64,000 nucleotides of DNA from Prostheceraeus crozeri (Eukaryota > Platyhelminthes > Polycladida > Euryleptidae), in contig CAJQUW010015589.1 in assembly GCA_907163375.1 (NCBI GenBank), positions 124,001 to 188,000 on the forward strand, read 5' to 3'. The notes under the pieces are model-generated. The model was not told the DNA's origin and searched no databases. It saw only the letters and a program-made list of their open reading frames with translations. Positions 12,440-24,212 of the stretch are shown here, in pieces (position 1 is the stretch's first letter; each line of letters starts with the position of its first letter). The translations under genes and the position numbers were made by a program.

Positions 12440-12732
12440 CACATGTTTCGGCCTCATCAGTCGTGGGCAGGTTCGAACCAGCGACGCTTGAGCTAGAGGA
12501 CGTGTAAGCATACACTCTAACCACAAGGCCATCGGACCATCTGTTGAGAGCGGAAATTAGCCAGGAAGGATGTGCTTCAACACAGGCACGTGGAGTTGTG
12601 TCTTCCTAACTAATTTACGCTCTCAACAGATGGTCCGGTGGCTTTGTGGTTAGATGGCATCCTTGCATGTCCTCTAGCTCAAACGTCGCTGGTTCGAACC
12701 TACTCACGACTGATGAAACCAACATGCCGAAA
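12440..12732. repeat. Head-to-head pair of tRNA-like SINEs
   Basis: The right copy begins GGTCCGGTGGCTTTGTGGTT (12632, A box) and has the B box GGTTCGAACC near 12690. The left copy is its reverse complement, with its head at 12538 and B box at about 12473. Between the heads, matching GCTCTCAACAG and flanking segments extend the palindrome, so only about 30 nt near 12570-12600 form a loop. After the B box both copies share CACGACTGATGA; the left copy continues GGCCGAAACATG, whereas the right one diverges. Confidence 0.75.
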
Positions 12733-15700
12733 AATGTCTCGTAGTGGATACATCCTTGAGGTTTGCTAAATCTATCAATTGCCTGATAAAAATCTGTTCT
12801 ATCTGTTAAAAAGCACCTTGGGCTTCATAGACCAATCAGTGCAATCCTGAGCATATGAATTTATTTGTGATAAGAAGCTTCTACAGACTACACATTGATT
12901 AAATACAAGCCGTGTTTTTTTGAACTCTTTACCCGAACCCTTGAAGCTAATAAGAAACGACTGGTCTAACCTGCCACCACTTGCACTCCAGAGCAAGCAA
13001 TGAAGTTTTTACATTGTTGTGAGTGTAGCATGTCTCATTCCCTTCATATCATTATTCCTGAAAGACTTCCCGGAAGCAGTCAATTAAGGATTCCGCTGTC
13101 CTGAACAGCTAGACGATCTTGTGCCGTTTTGCCCTCTCAAATGGAATGCTATCAGTCAATTAGTTACATTTTTGGTGTTTCATGTACTTTTCTCTACTTT
13201 TTCTTTTTATTTTATCTATATTTTTCGGTGATTTATGCATATATCTATAAATCGAGCATTCATGAAATTATTGAATTATTGCATTGTGTTGTGAATTTAT
13301 TGCATCGTTATTATTGTAAGTTATCATCCACTGTACAGCTGCAGTCGACCATATGTGATTTTCAGTTTTGAAAAATACACGATTCTCTCTCTCTCTCTCT
13401 TATGTCAAAAAATAGAAACCCTTAACACTAGGGCCAAAACCGAAGTACGCCCAGTTCAGGTTTGGTGCCAATTCCGAATTCAATTACAGAAACAGTGAAT
13501 ACGACTATCTGCGCACACAATCGAATACAATAAACAAGATCCTCTCAATTATCCGTTCAAGCGTAATCAGTATTCAAGCATATATAAAGGAAGGATTCAA
13601 TTCTCCTCCACTACGATGACAGAAACAACTATGTGCTCCCATGACATCGATGGAATACATTTTGCAGTTCGACTCTCTCTTTCAATCCGAAATCACGTAT
13701 GTCATTGCTGATAATTGTTTCCCTACCGGAGATTCTCATCAGACTGCAAATTATCGTTTTTCTACAACAATTAAAACCGACAATCACATATTTCATGGAA
13801 CTGAGCCATGAAAATCTCATCCCACAATTCTTCTACGTAGGATTGCAGAAGCATTCGACATTATTAACGTGAAACTTCATCCGAGTTAGTTCCATTCCTA
13901 AACATTTTGTTATAGAATGATTTGTTTTCGGATTTTTTTTTCTAATCGCATGTCCACATGGAATCTAACACAGATTAACAAATCATCTTGCAAAACATTT
14001 CTTGCATTGAGGCTTTCCCAGTCATGCTAGAGACCGTAGTAACTTGAAGCTGTGAAGTCACCACTATCGAGGCTTTTTACTACCCATTAAGGCTTGCACC
14101 AAATCATTTTGTGAGTGTTGTGCCACTTTTACAAGGGCGTATCCTTAGAAAGTGTGATACGAACTTCCAATCAGAATAAGTCCATTTGCTGTTGGAGTTA
14201 ACGCAGTTGTGGATTATATTACATATTGAAAATGTCAGTAACTTATTCGCAGATCCGCGACCGCACGATTGATCCTACTGTGTCTCTTACTGATGGAAAT
14301 GTAGCTTCCCAAAAATACGGTTTGATCACTAAGTTTGAAAATAGATCATAAAAAGGAAACCAAGGAAATAATTGAAGCAAGACAATTGATGCCAATTGAA
14401 TTGAATAGGATCAATTAGAGGGACGAAGATGTTCGACTGTCACGTGTGCCTGAGCTTATTGAAAATTAATTACAACAATTTAACTTAGCACAACAATTAA
14501 TTAAATTGCAATTATTCTAATTCAATAAATTATATGCAGGCATGCATAACTTCACCAACTAATGTATAATGCTTTGCCTTCAACTTTCGCATTATACAAT
14601 TATACGCCTGAATCTACACGTACTTACACAGTTGAGCAGTGAGCATCCTATATACGTGCTGTATTTATATTTACAAATTGACTTGAATGTCGATAAAGTA
14701 TCATAGACAAATTCATGTATTTCAAATCATCTGCATTTTACAAGATAGTGAAGCTGAATACTGCATCAGGTACCATCGTTCTAGAATTCTCGAAGCAGTT
14801 GCTTTTTGATCATATTTGTGGATTAGCACAAGCGCTGCGGTGGCACATTCGGGTAATACTGTTTCTATCGAATTGCGCAAGACATGACAATTTATAATAA
14901 TAATAATTGTATTTAGAATCAAATACATAGTCCAAATGGGGGCATAGACATGAAATGACATAGATGGAAATACATGTGCTGTTAGCATGATTTGTCGTGA
15001 GATCACAGAATAATTCATGAAAGAAAAGAAAATGGAAGATTCCTATGATTCTTTTAACTTAGAGACTTCCAGCATGATTGAACATTTTCATAATTTTTCC
15101 ATTCGATCGACCTATAATGATATTCATAATGGAATTTGTTATTAGATTTTAGTTCGTCTCGTCTCATTACAGCACCTCGTCATCACTCTTACAAGTTAGC
15201 AGTATTCCAATAGAACTAGAAATCAGCCAAACAATTAATTGCTATGCTACTATCTTATGATAACCTTTACGTAAGACGGAGTCATGATTTTATGAATGCA
15301 GACTGTATCGTGTCCGAACTACATGTATATTTTAGCATGAATGGAAAAAGTTTACTCTGAATAAGATAATGCTATAATCTGTGCGAGAAACGACTTATTA
15401 AGTCACAATCAAGTAATTAATAACTAAAAATGAGTTATGAAGAAGCTGAGAGAGTTAGGACGAAAGGACATGAAATAACTAATCGAGAAAACTTGGAATT
15501 GAGCATGATTGCAGGTGAAAATGGAGAAGCTTCGGCAATTCACGAGTCAGACGCAGCTCCTGTTTGAAAACAATATCTACACAAAATGCAAAAGCACATC
15601 GCATTGATGTAATTAATCTAAAAATAATAATATATCCGCTTATGTGATTTTATCAATCCGCAATGCGAGAGGGAAAGTCGCGCATCAATGACTTTATATC

Positions 15701-15770
15701 ATCCATGAATTTATTGATACCTTCTTTAGGTGATAGCGGCGTGCGGGAGGTTATTCAGAATCATGAGAAA
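12733..15770. other. Intergenic/intronic with a CT microsatellite
   Basis: AT-rich sequence with no supported gene. A pure (CT)n tract lies at 13384-13400. Short open frames on both strands show no motif or splice context. Confidence 0.45.
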
Positions 15771-15900
15771 AAACTTCCTTTATGAGCCAAATTTTATTGT
15801 TGTGCAAAAAATATAAATTGCAGCACCCGACGTTTCAGCCAGCACGGACAGACAATAAAATTTGGCTCATAAATGGAGTGAATACTTTTTCTCATGATTT
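15771..15900. repeat. Inverted repeat with a Penelope-like tail in the loop
   Basis: AATCATGAGAAAAA..TTTATGAGCCAAATTTTATTGT on the left pairs with ACAATAAAATTTGGCTCATA..TTTTTCTCATGATTTT on the right; arms are about 45 nt with a few differences. On the minus strand the roughly 45-nt loop reads GGCTGAAACGTCGGGTGC followed by an AT-rich stretch, resembling the 3' tails seen on some Penelope-like retroelements. Confidence 0.55.
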
Positions 15901-18849
15901 TGATACTTTCTGCATAGTGTGTCTTCATACGCTTCTGTCTTAAACACAAATGAGAAACAAATATTAAGATGCGAGAATCATAAAATGAGATATTGAATAA
16001 TGCCTACTGAACATCTTGTAAGTGTGGGCGGTCGCTGGTTAGAATAATCAAGTGCCATTGCTTGGAGATCATCAAAATTCTAATGATACTTTTATTAATT
16101 AGTCACAATTCTCTGATATTGTGAGAACTACGGCTGAATGGCATCAGCCGGTGATCGTTAGTCATAAAGCGTGAAGTCAGGCAGTTGAGGTGCAGTCGAG
16201 TGTTACAATGTTATGAAAAGTCAGTGAGGGCAATACAGACCTTCGTGTCTGCATTGTCCAATACTTAATTGTTTTCTAACGTTGCACTAGAGATTCCTCT
16301 TGACCATTATCTCAGCAGATAATCGCACGCACGAGGCATCATTAAGAAAAATTGTATGCTGACGATTTATGTAGAGAAGTAATGGCACAGGGATCCACAA
16401 TCTGAGACGGTGGAGACAGATGAGAGGAAGAATATTGGATTCGAAATTCAATACGTGAATTATCATGGGAGAATCCACGAGACGAGCCTCCACGTTCCCA
16501 AGTAGCGTCTGTGTTTGTTAATAGTCAGTTGACTGGTGTAGTTTGGGAAAAGGATTCAAGTCTGGGGAGAATGAGACCGATGATGAGAGCTGCTGGGGGA
16601 AATTAATAACAGAAATAAGCAGTGTCATATGCGCTTATCATCTTCAACCCGTGAGATATCAGGTTTTTGAGATATCAAAGTTCTTGTCCTCAAACTTGAA
16701 TCTAACAACAAACAGAATCTCATCCTTTGGGATCTAGTTTTTGTGAAAATGATAGACAACGATGATGCAGCAAAATGCAAGTTCCATACAAAGGATTGTG
16801 CCAAATTTAGTTAGGATCACATGTGCTGTACTTGTTTTGAGGCTTGAGAGTTATCGGCCTGTCCTTCTGAACGATTGTCAGTCGTTAAAATTGTCACGGC
16901 TGAATCAATCAATTGTATTTCTAGCAATACGATTGAAATATAACCGTCGTAATCTTCTTCAATTCTAGTTTTTAATGATAATAACTGAAGAGATTTCATT
17001 ATGAGATTATATTTATTAAAACTCTTCTTTTATATAATCAAAGAAATTTTACATCAATTTTTATGTTTGCGACTGCTCCCAAGTGCAGTCTCACTCGGCC
17101 TACCGTCGCAAAAGCGTTGAGTGGATAAATTCCTCTGGTTTGTAGAAAATTTGCAGCATTTGCTTTATCGCTTTTGCAGACAATAATCTCATGAAGTTCA
17201 TGATCCCAGCTGCATCTTGTGTTCTGACTGAGTATCCAAGGAGCAATCCTTCATCCCAAGGTTCAAGTGAGACTTTTTAGCAGTGTTGTGCATCACTCAT
17301 TGACAGATCAAGTCTATTCCAAATCCAATGTAACTAAGTTCGACGAAATTTGATAAATTTGGAAAATGTGGGGGGGGGGAGAATAGAAGTACGATTTTAT
17401 ACGCAGCATAGATCATTTTGCATTTAAGAATTTAAGTCCTGCTTTCAGAATTATTACACGAATATCTAGCCATTCCTAATTCTAAAACATTTTCCCCTTT
17501 TGTGATGTGCACGCATTTGAATTTGTACGTCGTCCCTTGATAGTGGCGATTGCTTGGATCACCGCATTATATCGGTTTTGCAAGCAACCAAAAATTTTCT
17601 CAAAAGCTACTACTCTGCTGGGTCTTTCTGAACTAAAAAAAATTAGAGTACAACACACAGAAAATTGACGTTGTCAAAAAAACAAAATTTGCCCAGATGG
17701 ATGAAACTTTTTCTTTGATAGTGCTTAGCGCCAAAACTGCAGTGAGGTCCATATTTAGAACCCTACTGATAGTTTGCATCATGAAATGGTATTGGAAATA
17801 GCACTGAGTTTAAATCTCTTCAACATCTTCTACTATACTTCATATAGGATGAAAATGTTGATTTTTGCTTCTGTCTTCCTTTCTTGTCTAAGATTTATAA
17901 CTTTATGTCGTATTCTTGAGAGTGTGATGCAAGTCATAAACAGCTCTCATTCAACACCAACTTCTTGTACCCCAGATAGACGCAGTTTGTTGATCTTGGT
18001 TGCTGACAGACGATTGTAAAACAGAATACGAAAGGAGTGACCGCAGATTGCGTCAACGTCTCTTCAACTCTAGTTGCGTCAACCAAACCTCATATTAGAC
18101 AACTCTGAACAATTCGGAGTTAATGACATGTTCTTAATCACCGGCTCAAGAACGCTTTCTCTCAAGCTCTCATTACCACCGGTCAGATATTTACTCTTGA
18201 AGATATATTATTCGAAATCGAGAATGATATTGTTATTCTCACCATTAAGAATCAGAGCAACTCAGCACAGCTCACAACAAGGTTGACAAAAATCCAACGA
18301 TCAAAAACTCTCTAAAGCATCGACAGCGTGCGCGGCTAATTTTTTCCTTTAACCGGTTACCCGATATCGGTTAAACATCTTATTGACTGTGTTAAAGCTT
18401 TTTTATTGTTATGTTGTTGCAATATACAAGCAAAAGGCAATCGTCTCCACTATATATTGACAATCTTTAAGTCTTCTACTGGATGTTAGTGCAAGATACA
18501 AACAATAGGCAATTGTGTACCCCTAAATACGCGCCCTTTACTTGTATCATATTGAGCAACTCCGACTGTGCATTAATAATAAATTACCATACAAAGACAT
18601 CTACTTTAGTTTACAGAAAACGAGAGTAAATTTCTGAAGAAGCTTTACTATCAATTAATCAGGGATCACGCACAAAAACACGAACATTATACACGTATGA
18701 TTGGAAAGAGAAACACGTCTGTTCTCCCGGTATGGTAATAAGGAAAAAATCACGGAGGAATTAACGCAAAAAGTAGCTTTTTAGTTGTGATGTAGAAAGA
18801 CGATTGCTGAAGCCGTCTCTCTTTTTAGAGATGTGCGTTTTGTGTCATA
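15901..18849. other. Intergenic/intronic, minor direct repeat
   Basis: No supported gene. Two imperfect direct repeats (TGCAATATACAAGCAAAAGG and TGCAAGATACAAACAATAGG) lie about 70 bp apart around 18418-18515. The open frames at 16543-18286 have no coding hallmarks. Confidence 0.45.
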
Positions 18850-19862
18850 CAGGGTGTCCCAAAATTAGCGGTGAAATGTTTTTATGTAATTTATTCATTT
18901 AAAAAATAAGACATTAACAACATATACAAAATATACTTTACTATAGTCATCATTTCTCATCTCTCTATCATCATTCATTTTTCAAAGTGTCCGCCATTCT
19001 CATCTAAACACTGTTGGCATCGCTTCGGGAAGTCTCTGAAAGCATCACGAAACATTTTCTGTGGTATGGCATTCAGTTCTTGTTGAATTCGTTCTTCCAA
19101 TTCTCCTGTCGACAGGAAATGGATACCGGGAGGTTGGAAAACACGATCACGTAGATAGGCCCAAAGTCAAAAGTCACACACAGTTAGGTCTGGAGACCTT
19201 GCCGGCCATTCAATATGACTGCGTCGTCCAATCCATTGCCCGGGAAGATTATCGTCGAGCAGCCGCCTGGCATTGAGACAATAGTGGCTGGAGGCTCCGT
19301 CTTGCTGAAAGTGTTTGTCTGTACCTTGAAAAGTATGGAATGACTTTCTCACGCAAAATACCACAGTATCGGTCACCATTCATGGTTTGAGAACTAATGT
19401 CACTGGCCACAATGCCATAGGAAGAAACACACGCCCATACTGTTAAACATGGAGTTTGACCTGGGTTTGTAATTCGCTCATGAGGACTTGTTGTACTCCA
19501 GTAATGAATGTTGTGCTTGTTGATAGAGCCTGTCAAATGAAAGACACATTCATCCAAAAATGAGAGCTTTCTTAGAAACGCTGGATCGTTGACGAAACGG
19601 GCATTCATAGTTTCACAAAATTGACGACGAGGATCGTCATCACCATCAATTAGTTCTTGACTGTACACTGGCTTATATGGATGCACATCACACTGTTGAA
19701 GGATTCTGTGCACTGATGATTTGGATATATTCAAATCTCTTGATAATCTTCGAGTTGATGTTGTGCTGTCATTTTCAATGGCATGCAAAACACGCTGAGT
19801 ATTCTCATTCCTTGCAACACTCACCGGTCTTCCTCGGTCTTCCACGAAATTGTAGATTGTGA
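18850..19862 (-). pseudogene. Mariner/IS630-type transposase fossil
   Basis: The 3' end of the element is CAGGGTGTCCCAAAATT at 18850, preceded by TA. Reading the minus strand from about 19845, the protein opens with an HTH region (RRLSRDLNISKSSVHRIL), then has the first catalytic Asp in LSFLDECVFHLTG and, after a frameshift near 19330, the second in FQQDGASSHYC. The third block, PARSPDLTVCDF, is followed at once by an in-frame TGA, after which WAYLRDRVFQPPG and a further 50 or so codons continue in the same frame to about 18984. The N-terminal first helix-turn-helix and the 5' terminal repeat are missing, so the copy is 5'-truncated. The layout matches the abundant arthropod-type families in this superfamily. 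It is inactive. Confidence 0.85.
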
Positions 19863-20384
19863 TAAAGCAATAGACTTGATATTACCAGATGATAAATGAT
19901 GCGCACTTTTCAAATGATAAAGGAGCGTACCATTGCCACCCTTGAATGAGCATGTCTTTGGGCAAAGCGAGCATTAGGCAATCGAATTTGCATCGTCTTT
20001 CTTGAAATGCTTCCAAATCCAAGACATAACTATAGGTAGGCGGAAACTCTAATGTCAATGACAATGAGTGGGTCGACGAAGTGCGACTGACTGCATGCAT
20101 TGACTGAATTCGCAGCCGCAGTTGAGAGCTATCGATCAATTTTCCCGACCCATTAAAATTTATAACGCACAGTCAGCTCCCTTGTCGCTTGCCAACATCG
20201 AAAACACTTTCGCACGCAGCTGGACTTGTCATCAAATTATCTTGTACAAATGCACAGCGTATATTGACTCTATTCTATTCATAGCGATTCGAAGATAGTT
20301 TTTGTACTAGATGGGTTTGAGAGTTAATTAATAGATGTATGAATTGACAGAAGTGACAAGTAGGGTGTATAAGGCCTGTAAAAT
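19863..20384. other. No feature recognised
   Basis: Flanks the broken end of the mariner fossil. The 85-codon minus frame at 19882-20139 has no recognisable motif, and the missing terminal repeat of the mariner element is not here. Confidence 0.4.
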
Positions 20385-20450
20385 CATACACAATATATTC
20401 TGATGATGGCCTAAGAGGAGGCCGAAATTAATAAAGTATAAAAATTATTA
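20385..20450 (+). repeat. Penelope-like 3' tail / hammerhead-like core
   Basis: CTGATGA is followed by a 5-bp stem GGCCT/AGGCC with a 6-nt loop and then GAAA, which is the order of a hammerhead ribozyme core up to stem II. The sequence then runs into TTAATAAAGTATAAAAATTA. Stem I and the cleavage-site stem III cannot be drawn in a canonical way, so this is probably a relic tail and not an active ribozyme. Confidence 0.4.
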
Positions 20451-20902
20451 CCATCTTGTCTACTTCGTTTCCCAACAAAAATTTAAAGAAAATGATTAAC
20501 CAAGGCCTCTACAACTATTCCTCTTTTCACTTGCCTTCATGAAAGTCATGCACAGAATAAAATATGACCGTGTCGGATGATGCCACCGGCGCTTCGTGTC
20601 ATAGACACACCATGTGCAGTCATAATCTACAACGCATTAAATAGCATTGACAACGAGATGTTTCAATACAGTTAGAAGATCAGTAATTTGTGCATGCGGT
20701 TCATAGCGGGTTTTAATCTGCCAATCTGACAAGCTTCACTAATTCAGTAGTCAACAGCATTGTCACTTCTGTCACTTTGTATCGATGTTGAGAATTCACA
20801 GATCTTCGATTGACAGAACATGCTCACCCGTGTGAAATTTACTGAAGTGCTCAAACAAAGCAATTTTCTTGTTTAGTACTGCGCTGGCGACCTTTGTACC
20901 TA

Positions 20903-22422
20903 CAGTACCTGTCATAAGTTTGGAAACCCCGTGTCCCAAGTCAGTGATTTTATGAAATTCATACTGCATTCACTCGTATCCTAATTTTTTTGTCAAAATT
21001 ATCTCACTCCACAGTAATAACCATAGAAATGGATGTTTCCCTCCTCTGCTTGTCTGGAGGAGACATGACGAAATGCCAGTGGCACCATGGAAGACTGGCA
21101 AGGCGGGTCATGCTCCGAAGCAAAATTCATCGTTGAGATTGAAAAATGAGAGTAGATGTGGACTGGGGAAGCTGTAGATTCCACTAGAACTGTCCGATTC
21201 CAATTATTCCATGTGGGACATGAAAAATTCAGATTTTCGTCTACAATTCATCTCGGGTATTTGACTTTGACCGTGATCGGTTACAATTAGGTGTGCACTT
21301 GAAGCCTGCTATTGTCATAGGCTGTTGCGTTTCCACTGATTGCAAAATATGTGCCTAGATAACAGAGATTCTATGGTTTTTAATGATTTTACTGCATTGT
21401 CGTCGTCATAGCGATACTAATACGGTGTCTCATTCATTTGCATTGGGGAAACAACTAACTGACGCACAGAGAGGCACGATTGGCACGATTGGAGCTGAAA
21501 AGAGCAGGACTCAGCAATGTTTGCATACAGCTGAAAATTGAAACGAAACATGGAAGGAAATTTCTCAGTTCGTAGCCGTTGCGTTCCAAGGTATCCAAAC
21601 ATACAAAGAGGACGAATGAAGAAAGTCATATCGGCAGATCCTTCCTAACTTCTAATGATCTCATCTGAGAAGTATCTCTACGATGTGGAAAAAGTTTTCT
21701 CGTGTTTTGCAACTTATGGGCTCGCAAAGTTTGACGAAAGCCATTTGCAGAAAAGCGAACAAAAGATTGGACAGCTTGGGGTCACATCATGTGGTCAGAT
21801 GAGTCTAACTTTTAGACCAAAACAATCTGATCCGTCCAATCATCGGTTTACCCAACCAACGGTGAAGCATCCTCCGCACTATGGGCTTGTTTTTCGAAGA
21901 GGAGGTTGGCTATCTTACCTCAGAATGTCAATATGGATTCATCAAGATATTTAGAAACTCTAGAGTCTCATCTCCTTCCGTTCATGACCCGAGACGCAAG
22001 CATTTTCATGCAAGACGGCGCACCGTGCCATAGATCAAAGAAAGTCACAGAATGGCTTGAAATCATGCTATCCAGACGAATTCACCCAACCTAAATCCCA
22101 TTGAAAATTTATGGTGCATAATGAAAAGAAAAATCAACAAATTGAAGATAGTTGAAAAATTGATCTGTGGACCCAACAAACTGATCCAATGTTGTGCAAC
22201 AGACTTGTGGCATCAGTGCCTTCAAGAATTCAAGCAGTGATGAAGAATAAGTGCTATCCAACAAAATACTGATGTAAGTAGCCTCCCACGATAATATAAT
22301 ATAATAAAGACATTCATAGTCACTTCAGAAGTACATGTGAATTTTGGATTACTTTGTATAGTTTTGATTTAACAAAATTATTGCTTTCGTGTATGGGGTT
22401 TCCAAACTTATGACAGGTACTG
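20903..22422 (+). mobile_element. Tc1-like transposon, perfect TIRs
   Basis: The element begins CAGTACCTGTCATAAGTTTG (20903) and ends with the exact reverse complement of the first 28 nt at 22422, with a TA dinucleotide on both sides (20901-20902, 22423-22424). Length 1520 bp and the CAGT start are typical for Tc1. The transposase inside is multiply broken (separate entry). Perfect terminal repeats around a dead gene suggest either relatively recent movement in trans or repair of one end from the other. Confidence 0.92.
21430..22260 (+). pseudogene. Decayed Tc1 (DD34E) transposase
   Basis: Fragments appear in order across different frames. QLTDAQRGTIG near 21450 is the N-terminal helix-turn-helix start. 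MWSDES near 21790 holds the first catalytic Asp and is soon followed by a TAG. TVKHPP, then LPQNVNMDSSRYLETLESHL and FMQDGAPCH (second Asp) follow at about 21865-22030. NSPNLNPIENLW near 22085 contains the catalytic Glu, with the usually conserved Asp of SPDLNP replaced by Asn. Between the last two blocks residues are deleted and the frame shifts. At least two stops and two frameshifts make it non-functional. Family knowledge: the enzyme cuts and pastes the element at TA targets. Confidence 0.88.
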
Positions 22423-22424
22423 TA

Positions 22425-23929
22425 TTAGCGAACGGCCGTTTAGTTTGACCGATGTAGAAATTGGCACAGTAAAAAGTACATTCACTTATTCGCTTTATCG
22501 TCGACAACAGTCATTGGATGCCATAAACTATTTAATAAAGCTCTATGAGCCTGAAAATTAAATTTTATTTTGACTTTAGAGACCAGAGTTATTTTTGATA
22601 CACGGATATGTGCTGGATGCTCGGGTTCAGAAAAGTTATGCAAGTTTCGACACATTTCTGCTGCAGATGCTGTGGCATTTAAAGACAGTACTATTACATG
22701 TAACTGATGCACCGAGTAGATGACTGGATGACTTCTCTGGTGTTCACGACAGGTTTACAGACACTGGATGGCGCTAAGTTGATCTCAAACATTTCCTAAC
22801 CTTCAAAAAGTGCAGTTAAAAACTGCATAAAAGTCTCATCTCAATTAGTTGGACCAATGCAGTGGTTTTCAAACTTCAACTACATTAGTAAAATTGAAAA
22901 TCACGTCAGTATGATCCATAGGTCTAATACACCAATTCATATTTTGTGTTATTTGTATAGTTTTGCCGCTAATTCATATTTTGAATAATTCATGATTAAT
23001 AGTTCACGTTTTGCAACAGCTAGAAGAAACAATAGGGTAATATGACTGAGACACATATTCTTGTCAAGATTAAGGCTGAAATTCGTCTTCAATTATCATG
23101 ACTTTCGCTGGAGTCGGAGAAGTTTGTAGACAAGGGGCTGGTGGCCGCAGTATCCTCTACACTTCTCTAAACTCGATGTTCGGTATTCAATTCATTTGAT
23201 TTAGGAATGGAAAAATGCTGACTAAGTGTCCGATACTTGCATGAATTCAAAGTTGACATCATTTACTATGAGTAACCACGAGCAGTGAAATATCATCAAT
23301 CAGCTGTGAAACATTTGCATTATGTTTCGAAGAATGTCCTACTTATTGTTGGTCTTATTGTACGAGTACATTTGTGTGCCTTATCTCATGTGTTTCTATG
23401 TATATGTGACTTCAAAGAAGATTTTGTGATTTCCATTAATTTCAATAAAGGATATTATGCCAGCTGTTTATGTCCACAATCTTGGACTCGAGCCTGTGAC
23501 CCTCCATATTTTTGTCGGGACAAATTTAAAAGCAGTCAGTCACGTTCCTTAGAGAAAAACGTTTTTTGCAGTTGATTGATACCTGAGCCAAACTCTGCAA
23601 ATTGTGATTTATTTCTGCTTCGATAATATGTTCTACGTGTTCGTTATACCAACCACTTATTTCACCTCCAATAATAAAAGAAAATCCCGATTACTTGTGC
23701 TGCTAGACGAAGTGATGTCCGGTCAATCACGTTCAAAAAACTATAAAGCAGACATGTAGTAAAGAGGCAAGCTAAGTTCATTACTAGAACATCTTGATAT
23801 AACCCATATATGGCATTTAACATTTCGTTAAGTACCTTTGTTTTATCAAGCAACAGTATCGACTCTCTAGATTTAACTTCAAAAATATGCACCTAGTTGA
23901 CACGTCCTGCGGATTGACCCACTTACAGA
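22425..23929. other. Intergenic/intronic, no gene seen
   Basis: AT-rich sequence. An AATAAA hexamer on the minus strand lies near 23610 and could serve a minus-strand transcript ending at about 23.9 kb, but this is speculative. Confidence 0.35.
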
Positions 23930-24005
23930 TTAGGCTAAAAACACTATGTACAGGCGGACAAGCTTTTCGCACTGCAGCATGGTCATGTCCAAAACAAGGG
24001 AAATG
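23930..24005 (-). CDS. Candidate terminal exon of the 27-33 kb gene
   Basis: On the minus strand a good acceptor (AAAAGTCTTTGCAG) precedes a frame that, entered after one base, encodes LVLDMTMLQCEKLVRLYIV and stops at TAA (23930-23932). The entry phase fits the candidate exon at 24186-24212, which itself fits the end of the firm exon at 27223. Both other minus frames and one plus frame (Cys-rich) are also open here, so the assignment is weak. Confidence 0.2.
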
Positions 24006-24185
24006 CTGCAAAGACTTTTATGTGGATAAAATTTCCTACGACAATACATGTCATAGTCACTTATCACAAATTGACTGCCTATTGCTGAAAAGTCTGAAAC
24101 ATATTAAGATACGAGTATATTTTTACGACATCTCGTAGTATTATTTTAACGAGTTTAAAATTCAGATTGCAAAACAGACACTCAC

Positions 24186-24212
24186 CTATGACTCAGATTT
24201 AACGAAAAGTTC
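24186..24212 (-). CDS. Candidate 27-nt exon
   Basis: Minus strand: a pyrimidine-rich tract (CAATTTCTTTCCTG) leads to ATGAGCAG, then 27 nt, then the donor GTGAGTG. Entered after one base (to complete the GG left by the exon at 27223) it reads NFSLNLSH and leaves two bases. This is supported only by splice-site shape and phase. Confidence 0.22.
   Translation of the reverse strand, partial: ELFVKSES

Noticed and set aside
23887..24138. Cys-rich plus-strand open frame (SCPKQGKCCKDF)
   Set aside because: The spacing of cysteines superficially resembles a secreted disulfide-rich peptide, but there is no signal peptide, no start context and all frames here are open; it overlaps a minus-strand exon candidate.
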